Shown here: piece after piece, positions 7,675 through 15,244 of the stretch | Layout: each line of letters opens with the position of its first letter | Position numbering within the stretch: position 1 is the first letter of the stretch | Origin: DATKSS01 sp049582065 | GTDB taxonomy: Bacteria > Chloroflexota > Dormibacteria > Dormibacterales > Dormibacteraceae | Length of the DNA: 16,221 nucleotides | Assembly: GCA_049582065.1 (NCBI GenBank) | Contig: JBAUTF010000320.1 | Location: 1-16,221 of the forward strand | Direction: 5' to 3' | Translations under genes and position numbers: made by a program | Notes under the pieces: model-generated | What the model saw: the letters and a program-made list of their open reading frames with translations, nothing else | What the model was told of the DNA's origin: nothing | Database searches by the model: none

Positions 7675-8618
7675 GCGACGTCACCGTCGAGCGCGGTCGC
7701 CTGCCGCTCCCTCGAGTGGCGGATCGACGTTCGCCCCTCTATCGATTCCTCCCCTCGCGCTCGAATCCATGGCGGCGTCCGATTTTCCTCGAGACGATCA
7801 CCTGGCTGTACCTGCTGTGGTCGATCGTCCCGGTCGGACTTGCCGTGCTGTTCTCCTTCAACTCCGGACGCAGCCGGACGGCATGGCAGGGTTTCTCCCT
7901 GCGCTGGTATTTCCAGGACCCAGCCGGGTCCGTATGGAACGATCCAACGCTGCGTGACGCGCTGTTTCAGACCCTCAAGCTGGCTGGGATCACGACGATC
8001 ATCGCGGTGCCGATCGGGGTCGCGTTCGCCATCGGTGTCGACCGCTGGCGCGGGCGCCTCCCGGCGGTGTTCAACTTCCAGATGCTCGTCTCGTTTGTGA
8101 TCCCGGAGATCATCATCGGTGTCGCGCTGCTCTTCGTCTTCACCCAGCTCACGACGTTCATTCCGCTCGGAACACCGGCGCAGGTCGTCGGGCTGGTGAC
8201 GTTCCAGCTCTCCTTTCCAGTTGTGATCGTGCGCGCCCGGCTCCTGTCGATCGGCAGTCAGTACGAGGAGGCGGCGATGGATCTCGGCGCATCACCGATT
8301 CAGGCGGTGCGCCGTGTGCTGCTGCCGATGCTGTGGCCGGCCATCTTCGCGAGTGCCGTCCTCGTCTTCGCCGACGTGATCGATGATTTCGTCATCGTGC
8401 GCGCGCTGTCGGCAGAGCTGTCCTCGGAGACGATGTCCGTGAAGATTTATAACGGCGCGCGTTCGACTGCGACGCCCGCGTTGAACGCGCTGGCAACGAT
8501 CATGCTGGTCATCTCGATCGTGGCCCTGGTGATCGGGTTCGTCGTGTTCCGGCGCATGACGCGCAACGATACGATCAAGGGCGGTGCCGCGCTCGACCAG
8601 TTTGCGGCGCAGCTCTGA
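7671..8618 (+). CDS. ABC importer permease, PotC-like
   Basis: A 315-residue second permease of the importer, overlapping the first by ATGA (7671-7674), which implies tight translational coupling and fixed stoichiometry. Likely membrane segments are near 41-63, 103-123, 135-157, 170-188, 224-245 and 273-294. The EAA loop is EAAMDLGASPIQAVRRVLLP (200-219). FADVIDDFVI (233-242) in segment five resembles the F-x-D-S/I-x-D-D pattern of PotC-type permeases. GGAGG (7665-7669) is only 1 nt from the ATG, so initiation probably relies on reinitiation from the upstream gene. The acyl-CoA dehydrogenase gene starts 2 bp after this stop, so transport and catabolism are encoded on one transcript. Confidence 0.9.
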   Translation: MSDVTVERGRLPLPRVADRRSPLYRFLPSRSNPWRRPIFLETITWLYLLWSIVPVGLAVLFSFNSGRSRTAWQGFSLRWYFQDPAGSVWNDPTLRDALFQTLKLAGITTIIAVPIGVAFAIGVDRWRGRLPAVFNFQMLVSFVIPEIIIGVALLFVFTQLTTFIPLGTPAQVVGLVTFQLSFPVVIVRARLLSIGSQYEEAAMDLGASPIQAVRRVLLPMLWPAIFASAVLVFADVIDDFVIVRALSAELSSETMSVKIYNGARSTATPALNALATIMLVISIVALVIGFVVFRRMTRNDTIKGGAALDQFAAQL

Positions 8619-8620
8619 CG

Positions 8621-9811
8621 ATGGACCTCAGGCTCGATTCCGGTCAGCACGAGTTGCGCGAGCGCGCGGCGTCGCTGACTGCCGAGCTCATGACGCTCGA
8701 AGACCGCTGCGAGGCGAACGCGGGCCTCGACTCAGAGGCTCTCGCGTGGGCGGCAGATCGCATCCGGCATCACCGGCTCAACGCGATCAACATGCCCGCC
8801 GAGTGGGGCGGTCAGGGTCTCAGCACGTTCGACCAGGTGATCGTCCAGTCGGTGCTCGGCGGACTCACCAACGCCCTGTGGGACCTGGTCTGGCGTCCCG
8901 CCAACGCGTTGAGCCACTGCACGGAAGCGCAGCGGGAGCGCTTTCTGATCCCCGCGATCAATGGGCAGCGCCGTGACTGCTTCGCCGTCACCGAGCCGGA
9001 CGCCGGATCCGATCCGTCGCGCATCAAATCCACCGCAACGCGTGTGGACGGTGGCTACCGCCTCAACGGCGAGAAATGGTTCGTCACCACAGGGGATGTG
9101 GCGGACTTTCTCATCGTGCTCGCGCTCGCCGGGACGGAGCGAGCCCCGACTCTGTTCCTGGTGGAGAAGGATCTGCCGGGCGTGAGCATCAAGCGGACTC
9201 CGCGATACATGCACACGTTCGTCTTCGAGCATCCCGAGTTTCTTCTGGAGGACGTTGTCGTCGCGGCCGACTGCGTGCTCGGTGAGGTGGGCAGCGGGTA
9301 TGACATCACCAAGGAGTGGTTTGTCGAAGAGCGGCTGATGATCGGAGCGCGCTGCATCGGCGCGTCGCGCCGCGCGCTCGAGGTCGCCACCGACTACGCA
9401 AGGGGTCGCGTGCAGTTCGACCGGCCCATCGTCGAGCACCAGCTGATCGGGGCGATGCTCGCCGATTGCGCCGTTGACATCGCGCTGATGCAATCCCTCG
9501 TGCATCAGGTCGCCTGGGAGGCCGGAGGAGAGTTGGAACGACGAATCCTTCACGCCAAGGCGGCGATGGTGAAGTTGTCGGCCTCGGAGATGGCGGGCCG
9601 GGTCGTGGACCGATCGCTCCAGGTGCTGGGCGGCCGCGGCTACATGCGCGAGAGTCCGGTGGAGCGCCTGTACCGGGACATCCGCGTCGACAGGATCTGG
9701 GAAGGAACCTCCGAGATCCAGCGGGTCATCATCGCCGCCGAGATAGCCAAACGCGGGCTGACCTCGCTGCTCGACATCGGCGGCGGGGCCGCACCCGCCC
9801 ATGTGCACTGA
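8621..9811 (+). CDS. Acyl-CoA dehydrogenase family protein (second of two)
   Basis: A 396-residue flavoprotein. The flavin motif CFAVTEPDAGSD (120-131) is canonical, W153 lies in the next conserved strand, and RIWEGTSEIQR (358-368) supplies the likely catalytic E361. GGRGYMRE (337-344) and the tail IIAAEIAKRGL also match the family. Compared with the dehydrogenase at 4168-5334 it shares INMP, YMHTF, ERLMIxARC, MVKLxASEMAGRV and nearly the whole last 60 residues, but its N-terminal half differs, so the two probably act on different acyl chains or form a mixed oligomer. ATG 8621 follows the permease stop by 2 bp and lacks a clear Shine-Dalgarno site. A Gly/Ala/Pro/His tail (GGGAAPAHVH) extends past the usual end. 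The substrate is unknown; membership in the importer operon links it to the imported compound. Confidence 0.9.
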   Translation: MDLRLDSGQHELRERAASLTAELMTLEDRCEANAGLDSEALAWAADRIRHHRLNAINMPAEWGGQGLSTFDQVIVQSVLGGLTNALWDLVWRPANALSHCTEAQRERFLIPAINGQRRDCFAVTEPDAGSDPSRIKSTATRVDGGYRLNGEKWFVTTGDVADFLIVLALAGTERAPTLFLVEKDLPGVSIKRTPRYMHTFVFEHPEFLLEDVVVAADCVLGEVGSGYDITKEWFVEERLMIGARCIGASRRALEVATDYARGRVQFDRPIVEHQLIGAMLADCAVDIALMQSLVHQVAWEAGGELERRILHAKAAMVKLSASEMAGRVVDRSLQVLGGRGYMRESPVERLYRDIRVDRIWEGTSEIQRVIIAAEIAKRGLTSLLDIGGGAAPAHVH

Positions 9812-9817
9812 GAGCCG

Positions 9818-10165
9818 GTGCAGGTGCTGAGCGGCGCCGATCAGTTCGGCGCCACCACCGTGGGCGAGCCTCACTGGGTCGAGCATCTCAGGGTCACAGA
9901 CCTGAGTGTCGGGACCTATTCCCTCGCCGCCGGCAGCGTGGACACGCAGGAACCGCATACCGAGGACGAGATCTACGTCGTGCTGAAGGGGCGGGGCGCT
10001 CTTGCAACCGAAGACGCCACTGCTGAGGTCGGGCATGGGTCGGTTGTCTACGTTCCCGCCGGCGAGCCGCACCACTTCGTGAGCATCGTCGAAGACCTCG
10101 TGCTCGTCGTCCTGTTTGCCCCGGCCGAGGGAACGCGCTCGGCGGGTGGCCCGTGGAATCCCTGA
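9818..10165 (+). CDS. Small single-domain cupin protein
   Basis: A 115-residue protein that is essentially one cupin beta-barrel. Motif 1 is visible as EPHTEDEIYVVLKGRG (45-60) and motif 2 as GSVVYVPAGEPHHF (74-87). Likely metal ligands are H47, E51 and H85 or H86. The first His of the usual H-x-H pair is replaced by E45, as in several cupin subfamilies that keep a 3- or 4-ligand metal site. Start GTG 9818 is 6 bp after the dehydrogenase stop, and no ATG is available at a sensible place. It closes the rightward operon. Cupins of this size range from dioxygenases and isomerases to non-enzymatic sensors, so I assign no reaction. Its position suggests a role in the same pathway. Confidence 0.78.
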   Translation: MQVLSGADQFGATTVGEPHWVEHLRVTDLSVGTYSLAAGSVDTQEPHTEDEIYVVLKGRGALATEDATAEVGHGSVVYVPAGEPHHFVSIVEDLVLVVLFAPAEGTRSAGGPWNP

Positions 10166-10197
10166 GAATCGAGTTCAGGAGCGGCGGCGTCGGGGGC

Positions 10198-10243
10198 TGG
10201 AGCCCAAGGTGAGGATTGAACTCACGGCCTACGCCTTACCAAG
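10198..10243 (-). tRNA. Partial tRNA-Thr(GGT): 3' fragment only, probable attachment-site scar
   Basis: Read on the minus strand, the segment contains anticodon loop TTGGTAA (anticodon GGT, T33 and A37/A38 in place), anticodon-stem 3' strand GGCGT, variable loop AGGCC, T-stem GTGAG / loop TTCAATC / stem CTCAC (a perfect 5-bp stem), acceptor 3' strand CTTGGGC, discriminator T and encoded CCA. The 5' side is absent: bases to the right of 10243 pair only poorly with GGCGT, and no D-arm or complementary acceptor strand is seen within 100 bp. It is therefore not a working tRNA. Tyrosine recombinases commonly cross over at the anticodon loop and leave exactly this 3' piece at the far end of an integrated element. 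Confidence 0.72.
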
Positions 10244-10256
10244 ATGCCGGCCGGAA

Positions 10257-10269
10257 AATCGGCGATTTC
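10257..10269. repeat. 13-nt perfect dyad AAATCGGCGATTT
   Basis: Six-base arms AAATCG and CGATTT flank a single central G, 13 bp right of the tRNA-Thr fragment. A 1-nt centre excludes a hairpin, so if it works at all it is a protein-binding dyad. The core AATCGGC recurs about 20 bp on. Chance occurrence is possible. Confidence 0.3.
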
Positions 10270-10328
10270 GAATACAGAATCGGCCGCACGCGGCTTATGG
10301 GCCAACGTATTTCAGGTTCTTAGGGCAG

Positions 10329-10346
10329 GGTCTAAGGTAGGTCTAA
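10329..10346 (+). repeat. Tandem 7-nt direct repeat GGTCTAA with 11-nt period
   Basis: GGTCTAA occurs at 10329-10335 and again at 10340-10346, separated by GGTA. An 11-nt period places both copies on the same DNA face, as in arm-type binding sites of phage-like integrases. The position next to a tRNA remnant makes that reading reasonable, but two short copies are weak evidence. Confidence 0.3.
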
Positions 10347-10457
10347 CTTCGGGCTCAACCGGCACCGCCCGCTGATCCCGCGGCCGCCGAGACTGCCTAG
10401 AAAGGGAGTCGACTGACCGCACGCAGCAGACACTCGGGCGTTGAGCGTTTCGAGGCC

Positions 10458-11177
10458 TTATGGGGTCTCAGGACGGGCGAAGCTGTTTCGCGCTGCGGTA
10501 GCTGTCGGGGGCGCCATCTTCCCATCCCGAATCGCCAAGTGCACATCGCATCGCGCATCCACCGCCGGATCGTGCGTGGCGACCAGGAGGGTCGCCCCAG
10601 TGCGGGCATGCAGTTCGAGCAGCAGCTCGATGATGGTCTCGCCGGTCGAAGAGTCGAGATTTCCAGTGGGTTCATCGGCAAGTAGCAATGGCGGATCCAC
10701 GATCAGCGCCCGCGCAATCGCCACCCGCTGCTGCTCACCTCCGGACAGCTGGGAAGGGAGCGCATCGGCCCGGTCACCCAAGCCCACCTGCTCGAGGAGC
10801 TCGCGAGCTCGCTGCTGCAGCTTCTTTCCGGCTTCGTAGGGCAACAACGGCGCCGCCACGTTGTCTGCCGCTGTCAGTGCGGGTAGCAGATGAAACCGTT
10901 GGAACACGAATCCCACCTTCCGTCGGTACGTCACCATCCGCCGCGGTGGCAATTCATCCAGCTGGGTGTCCCCAACTCGCAGCGTCCCCGAGGTGAGGAT
11001 GTCCATGCCGCCGATGACATGCAGGAGGGTGGACTTTCCCGAACCCGACGGACCCGTGATTGCGACCAGGGAACCTGCGTCGATGTCGATATCCACGTGG
11101 TCCAGTGCTGTCAGCGAGCGTTCGCCGGCGGGGTAATCGCGCGTCAATCCACGGCCGGTGACGGCGACGCCAGGCAT
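10458..11177 (-). CDS. ABC transporter ATP-binding protein, MacB/LolD-type
   Basis: A 239-residue ATPase of the exporter/mechanotransmission class that works with FtsX-fold permeases. Walker A is GPSGSGKST (42-50), Q-loop Q93, signature LSGGE (144-148), Walker B LLLADEP (164-170), then TGNLD (171-175), which is diagnostic for the LolD/MacB/FtsE group, and switch H202. About 18 residues of low-complexity tail follow the domain. ATG 11177 lies 3 bp after the permease stop, and GGAGG (11186-11190, minus strand) is 8 nt upstream, inside the end of the permease gene. It is the last gene of a leftward operon. Its closest partners are the two permeases encoded upstream (11181-14021 and 14063-16221). 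Cargo is unknown; such systems move lipoproteins, peptides or drugs, or drive cell-envelope enzymes. Confidence 0.92.
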   Translation of the reverse strand: MPGVAVTGRGLTRDYPAGERSLTALDHVDIDIDAGSLVAITGPSGSGKSTLLHVIGGMDILTSGTLRVGDTQLDELPPRRMVTYRRKVGFVFQRFHLLPALTAADNVAAPLLPYEAGKKLQQRARELLEQVGLGDRADALPSQLSGGEQQRVAIARALIVDPPLLLADEPTGNLDSSTGETIIELLLELHARTGATLLVATHDPAVDARCDVHLAIRDGKMAPPTATAARNSFARPETP

Positions 11178-11180
11178 CGA

Positions 11181-12362
11181 TCAGTCCTCCGCTAATGCTG
11201 CGGCGGGCGCGGTTTGCGAGGCCTGCCACGCCGGCACCATGAGCACGGCGCCAACCAGGACGAGCCCGATCACCGCCGCCAGTATCGCCGAGGGAGCCAC
11301 AGCCAGTGCAGACCCGGTCAGGATGGCGGCGAGCCCGAGTCCCACTGCACCTCCGGCGATCGCACCGACGATCCCCACCACCATGCCTTCCGTAAAAGCG
11401 AGACGGAACAGGGTCGCCGGTCGCCACCCGGTCGCCGCAAGCACCGCCTGCTCGCCGGCGCGGTCGCGAAGATTCACCGCTAGCACGTCGGCGACGCTGA
11501 AAGCCCCGAGCAGCAGCGCCAGGACCGCAGCGATTAGGTCAACGCTGCGTACCTGGACACTGACCACGTTGCCGAGCGCGGTGCCGACCACCTGGCCCTG
11601 GAACGCGAGCTGCACCGCCAGCAATACCGCGAACGCCGCAACTCCGATGAACAGACCAAGTGCACCGCTCACCAAGCGCGCGGGGCGACGCAAAAGATTC
11701 GCGCGCGCAATCCCAGAGACGTGGCGAACCGCGCGATGACGCCCGCCTCCACCAGGCACCGAGTACACGGCATCCAGCGGACGACCCCGAGTGGCTGCGT
11801 ATGCCGGTGCAATGCCGGCGACACAAGCGAGTCCAAGCGCGATCGGAACCACGAGCAGCGCACGCCACCAGGGCAAATCCAGACGCAGCGCCAACGCGAG
11901 GATTTCAGCCAACGCTGCGCCCACAACTCCCGTGGTCAGACCGACCAGGGCAAGCTCGCCGAGGACGAGTCTGAAGAGTGCGGCCCGGCCCCAGCCGAGA
12001 CACGCCAGCACTCCCAGTTCGGTGCGTCGCGAACGCACGCTCGCGTAGGCGCCGTTGGCGAGAAATAGGACGCAGACGACAAGGACGAGCACAAAGAGCA
12101 CCAGGCTCTTCGCATCGACTGCGTTGAGTACAGCTAGCGCAGCCCCTTTGCGCACCCAACCTTCCGCAACCGTCAGTGCAGGTTCGCCGCAGCAGCCCGC
12201 GGGCAGATCGACATCCACGGTGGTCGGCGACGATCCCGCTGTGATGTCAACTTGCAACCCAGTGGCCTTCTTGATGGCTGTTGCCACGGCCAGGATGCGG
12301 GCGCGATCGATTGGCTCGAAGCCGTGCACATCTGCCACCCGCACGCGAATCGCGCTGATCGG
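11181..12362 (-). repeat. Paralogous block, copy A (3' half of permease A)
   Basis: This block, permease A residue 554 (PISAIRVRV) to the stop, matches 14063-15244 at a constant offset of 2882 bp without indels. Perfect stretches include 53 nt (11980-12032) and 48 nt (12135-12182); elsewhere, third-position differences are frequent. Confidence 0.85.
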
Positions 12363-14021
12363 CGCAGGGGCATCGGTGTCGGAGTAGCGAGTACACGACG
12401 GCGCCGTGATGGCCAAATTACCGCTGAGGTAGCAGGTTCGCGAAAGCATCTGCTTCAGGGCGGTGATGGTGGTGAGCAGCATCGGCGGCTGCGCGACGTA
12501 TCCGCCCAGATTCATCGTTGGACCCAGTGGCTGGTTGTCGAGCGCCTTCTCGGAGGCGGCATTTGCTCCGGTCACGACCGGTGGGTAATAGGTCTCCAGT
12601 GGCACTGCACTCAGTGGGTTGAAGCCCGGCAGCTTGTCGGGATCGAATTCACCCTGGATCTTCAGTTGCACCACTCCGAAGGATCCGTTGGTTGGGTCCT
12701 CGTTGTAGATCAGGTTCCCCTGGTGGCCTGTGAGTCGCTGGAACTGCGTGTCCTCATTACCCGGTGGTGCTGGCATCTCAGTCTCGAAGGTGCCCGCACC
12801 CTCATCCCAAACTGACGCAGGGTTTGAGGTAGCGATCGGGGCAAGAGCGCTCCGCTGAGCCCGATAAGCAACGCCCGACGAGGTCCAGTACGTAATGATC
12901 ATGCCGCCCTGGAATTGCCCCTCAACGCTGACCTCGCCGCTCCGGAGCTGGTTGAGTAAGGTCGCGTAGCTGGACTGCGCGCTGAGCGTCCGCTGTTGTA
13001 CGACCGGTCCTGCAAGTCCCTGCAGAAAGCTCTGAACCGCTTGAGAATTCGCGAGCTCGTCGGGTACATTCACATCAGGTGGAACGGTCAGTTGCTGCAC
13101 GCTTGCGGTGAGCGATTCATCAAGGAAGTTGCGTGACGCTGCAATGACGGGAAGTCCGAGTGTCTGTTGTACAGGCGGCAGCAAACCTTGCAACTCGGAG
13201 AGGTACGTCCCGGACACCACGGTCTGAGGTAACCCGACGAGATTTGCTTCCTGCACCGGATCAATCGCCGACAGCATCATGGGAAAGCTGAAGGTCACGA
13301 TTGCGCCAGGTGCCGAAGGTGTACCGAGCAGGGACGATGTGTTGATCGTCGGACTCATCCCCGAAAAGCACGCGAGGTTCTCTTCACCACCAGTGTTTAG
13401 CCCTCCGGGTGGATTGAGTTGCAGTTCTGGGCACGACGCCACTGGCTTTGCGTGGCCCGTGACCACCTCCTCGACCGCGACGCTCGAATCCGCCTGCTGC
13501 ACGATTACGAGGCGATCGGTCGGTGTGTAGTAGACGTAGTCGGTGCCTCCTGGGTATGACGACAAGCCATTGGCGGCCTTCCATGTCACCTGTACACGAA
13601 ACAGTTGGTACGGGTCTGAGCTACTCAGTGGGACCACCGGCACCACCACTGTCGCCTGCGGGATCACGTACCCGATGTTCGCGATGGGCGCAGCCACGGT
13701 GACGTTGGGCAGCGCGAGAATCTTCTGCCACTGAGCGATCGAGATGCCCCCGAACGTGCCGGCCAGGAAGTTGTCCCGGACCAAGTTGTCCTGCGTCTCA
13801 ATCGCGTCGGCAGCTCCCTTCGGTCGCACCAAGATGTCGTACGCCGGTCGCGCTGCCGCATCGATAGTGCCGTGCACCTCGAGCTGACTGGTCGATGCTG
13901 CTGCAGTGAGCAGCGAGAAGCTCACCGATGCCACCAGGATGCCCGCACCCAGCGCGATCGACCGGTCTCGGCGCGATCGCACCTGCCGTCCGATCATCCG
14001 CCACAAGCCGCCGGACGTCAT
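11181..14021 (-). CDS. FtsX/MacB-type ABC transporter permease with very large extracytoplasmic domain (copy A)
   Basis: A 946-residue membrane protein. After a basic N-terminus (RSRRDR, 15-20) comes TM1 (about 21-42), then roughly 590 residues predicted outside the membrane. TM2-TM4 follow near 639-660, 687-712 and 720-742, a cytoplasmic linker (743-780), then TM5-TM8 near 783-806, 826-849, 878-902 and 911-930. This gives two FtsX domains behind one ectodomain. Ectodomain cysteines at 197, 218, 530, 543, 610 and 611 could form disulfides. It ends AALAED, typical of these permeases. ATG 14021 is chosen; M9 is an alternative, and neither has a strong Shine-Dalgarno site. The gene starts 41 bp after copy B ends and stops 3 bp before the ATPase. 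It probably forms a homo- or heterodimer with copy B. I do not recognise the ectodomain and cannot name the cargo. Confidence 0.88.
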   Translation of the reverse strand: MTSGGLWRMIGRQVRSRRDRSIALGAGILVASVSFSLLTAAASTSQLEVHGTIDAAARPAYDILVRPKGAADAIETQDNLVRDNFLAGTFGGISIAQWQKILALPNVTVAAPIANIGYVIPQATVVVPVVPLSSSDPYQLFRVQVTWKAANGLSSYPGGTDYVYYTPTDRLVIVQQADSSVAVEEVVTGHAKPVASCPELQLNPPGGLNTGGEENLACFSGMSPTINTSSLLGTPSAPGAIVTFSFPMMLSAIDPVQEANLVGLPQTVVSGTYLSELQGLLPPVQQTLGLPVIAASRNFLDESLTASVQQLTVPPDVNVPDELANSQAVQSFLQGLAGPVVQQRTLSAQSSYATLLNQLRSGEVSVEGQFQGGMIITYWTSSGVAYRAQRSALAPIATSNPASVWDEGAGTFETEMPAPPGNEDTQFQRLTGHQGNLIYNEDPTNGSFGVVQLKIQGEFDPDKLPGFNPLSAVPLETYYPPVVTGANAASEKALDNQPLGPTMNLGGYVAQPPMLLTTITALKQMLSRTCYLSGNLAITAPSCTRYSDTDAPAPISAIRVRVADVHGFEPIDRARILAVATAIKKATGLQVDITAGSSPTTVDVDLPAGCCGEPALTVAEGWVRKGAALAVLNAVDAKSLVLFVLVLVVCVLFLANGAYASVRSRRTELGVLACLGWGRAALFRLVLGELALVGLTTGVVGAALAEILALALRLDLPWWRALLVVPIALGLACVAGIAPAYAATRGRPLDAVYSVPGGGGRHRAVRHVSGIARANLLRRPARLVSGALGLFIGVAAFAVLLAVQLAFQGQVVGTALGNVVSVQVRSVDLIAAVLALLLGAFSVADVLAVNLRDRAGEQAVLAATGWRPATLFRLAFTEGMVVGIVGAIAGGAVGLGLAAILTGSALAVAPSAILAAVIGLVLVGAVLMVPAWQASQTAPAAALAED
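11186..11190 (-). promoter_or_regulatory. Shine-Dalgarno GGAGG of the MacB/LolD-type ATPase
   Basis: GGAGG on the minus strand lies inside the last codons of the permease gene and 8 nt before ATG 11177. It fixes that start and implies that permease and ATPase translation are coordinated. Confidence 0.6.
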
Positions 14022-14062
14022 CTGGTGAGTCCAATGAGCCCCAGGAGGTCACCAACCACCCG

Positions 14063-15244
14063 TCAGTCCTCAGCCAGTGCTGCGGCGGGTGCAGTTTGCG
14101 AAGCCTGCCACGCAGGGACCATGAGCACGGCGCCGACAAGAGCGAGCCCGATCACCGCAGCCAGGATCGCCGCAGGAACCACCGCGAGCGCCGACCCGGT
14201 GAGCAGCGCAGCGAGCCCCAATCCCACCGCACCGCCGGCAATGGCACCGACGACCCCAACCACCATCCCTTCAGTGAAGGCGAGGCGGAACAACCTCGCC
14301 GGCCGCCAACCGGTCGCCGCGAGCACCGCTTGCTCGCCGGCGCGATCGCGGAGGTTCACGGCCAGCACGTCGGCGACGCTGAAGGCACCGAGCAGCAGCG
14401 CGAGTACCGCTGCAATCAGGTCGACGCCACGCACCTGCAGGCTGACGAGGTTGCCCAGTGCCGTCCCGACCACCTGGCCTTGAAATGCCAGTTGTACGGC
14501 GAGCAATACGGCAAAGGCAGCGACACCGATGAACAAGCCGAGTGCACCGGTTATCAACCGCGCCGGGCGACGCAGCAAGTTCGCACGCGCGATCCCGGAG
14601 ACGTGGCGAACAGCGCGGTGACGTCCGCCGCCGCCGGGAACTGAGTACACGGCGTCCAGTGGACGGCCCCGAGTCGCGGCGTACGCAGGCGCGAGCCCGG
14701 CGACGCAGGCGAGTCCAAGGGCGATCGGCACCACGAGCAGTGCGTGCCACCACGGCAGATCCAAGCGCAGCGCCAAGGCCAGTATTTCGGCCAATGCTGC
14801 GCCAATCACTCCCGTGGCCAGACCGACCAGGGCAAGCTCACCGAGGACGAGTCGGAAGAGCGCGGCCCGGCCCCAGCCGAGACACGCCAGCACTCCCAGT
14901 TCGGTGCGTCGCGAGCGCACGCTCGCGTACGCACCATTGGCAAGAAAGAGCACACAGACAACAAGCACAAGCACGAAGAGCACGAGGCTCTTTGCATCGA
15001 CTGCGTTGAGTACCGTTAGCGCAGCCCCTTTGCGCACCCAACCTTCCGCAACCGTCAGTGCAGGCTCGCCGCAGCATCCCGCCGGAAGATCCACATCAAC
15101 AGTGGTAGGTGACGAACCAGCAGTGATGTCCACCTGCAATCCAGTGGCTTTCTTGATGGCCGTCGCTACCGCGAGGATGCGAGCACGATCGATCGGTTCG
15201 AAGCCATGCATATTCGCGACACGAACCCGGATTGCGCTAATCGG
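14063..15244 (-). repeat. Paralogous block, copy B (3' half of permease B)
   Basis: Partner of 11181-12362 at a constant offset of 2882 bp. The matching perfect stretches are 14862-14914 and 15017-15064. Upstream of 15244 similarity drops sharply, which marks the boundary of the conserved membrane half. Confidence 0.85.

Larger units (their letters stand above)
10166..10457. other. Non-coding junction between the catabolic operon and the exporter operon
   Basis: These 292 bp separate two convergent operons and hold no convincing gene. A 74-codon frame (10116-10340) is a translated artefact of the tRNA remnant. The region contains a 3' tRNA-Thr fragment (10198-10243), a dyad (10257-10269) and a short direct repeat (10329-10346). 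I see no hairpin followed by a T-run for either operon; the GGGCT/AGCCC pair at 10194-10205 is part of the tRNA acceptor end and has only a 2-nt loop. Confidence 0.6.

Noticed and set aside
8732..10075. 447-residue minus-strand frame
   Set aside because: It is antisense to the second acyl-CoA dehydrogenase and the cupin, with no recognisable motif.
10116..10340. 74-residue frame with an RIELTAYALPRC-type stretch
   Set aside because: This stretch is the familiar translation artefact of reverse-strand tRNA-Thr sequence; the underlying DNA is the tRNA fragment.
10198..10340. A complete functional tRNA
   Set aside because: No D-arm or 5' acceptor strand complementary to CTTGGGC is present upstream on the minus strand, and the anticodon stem pairs poorly.
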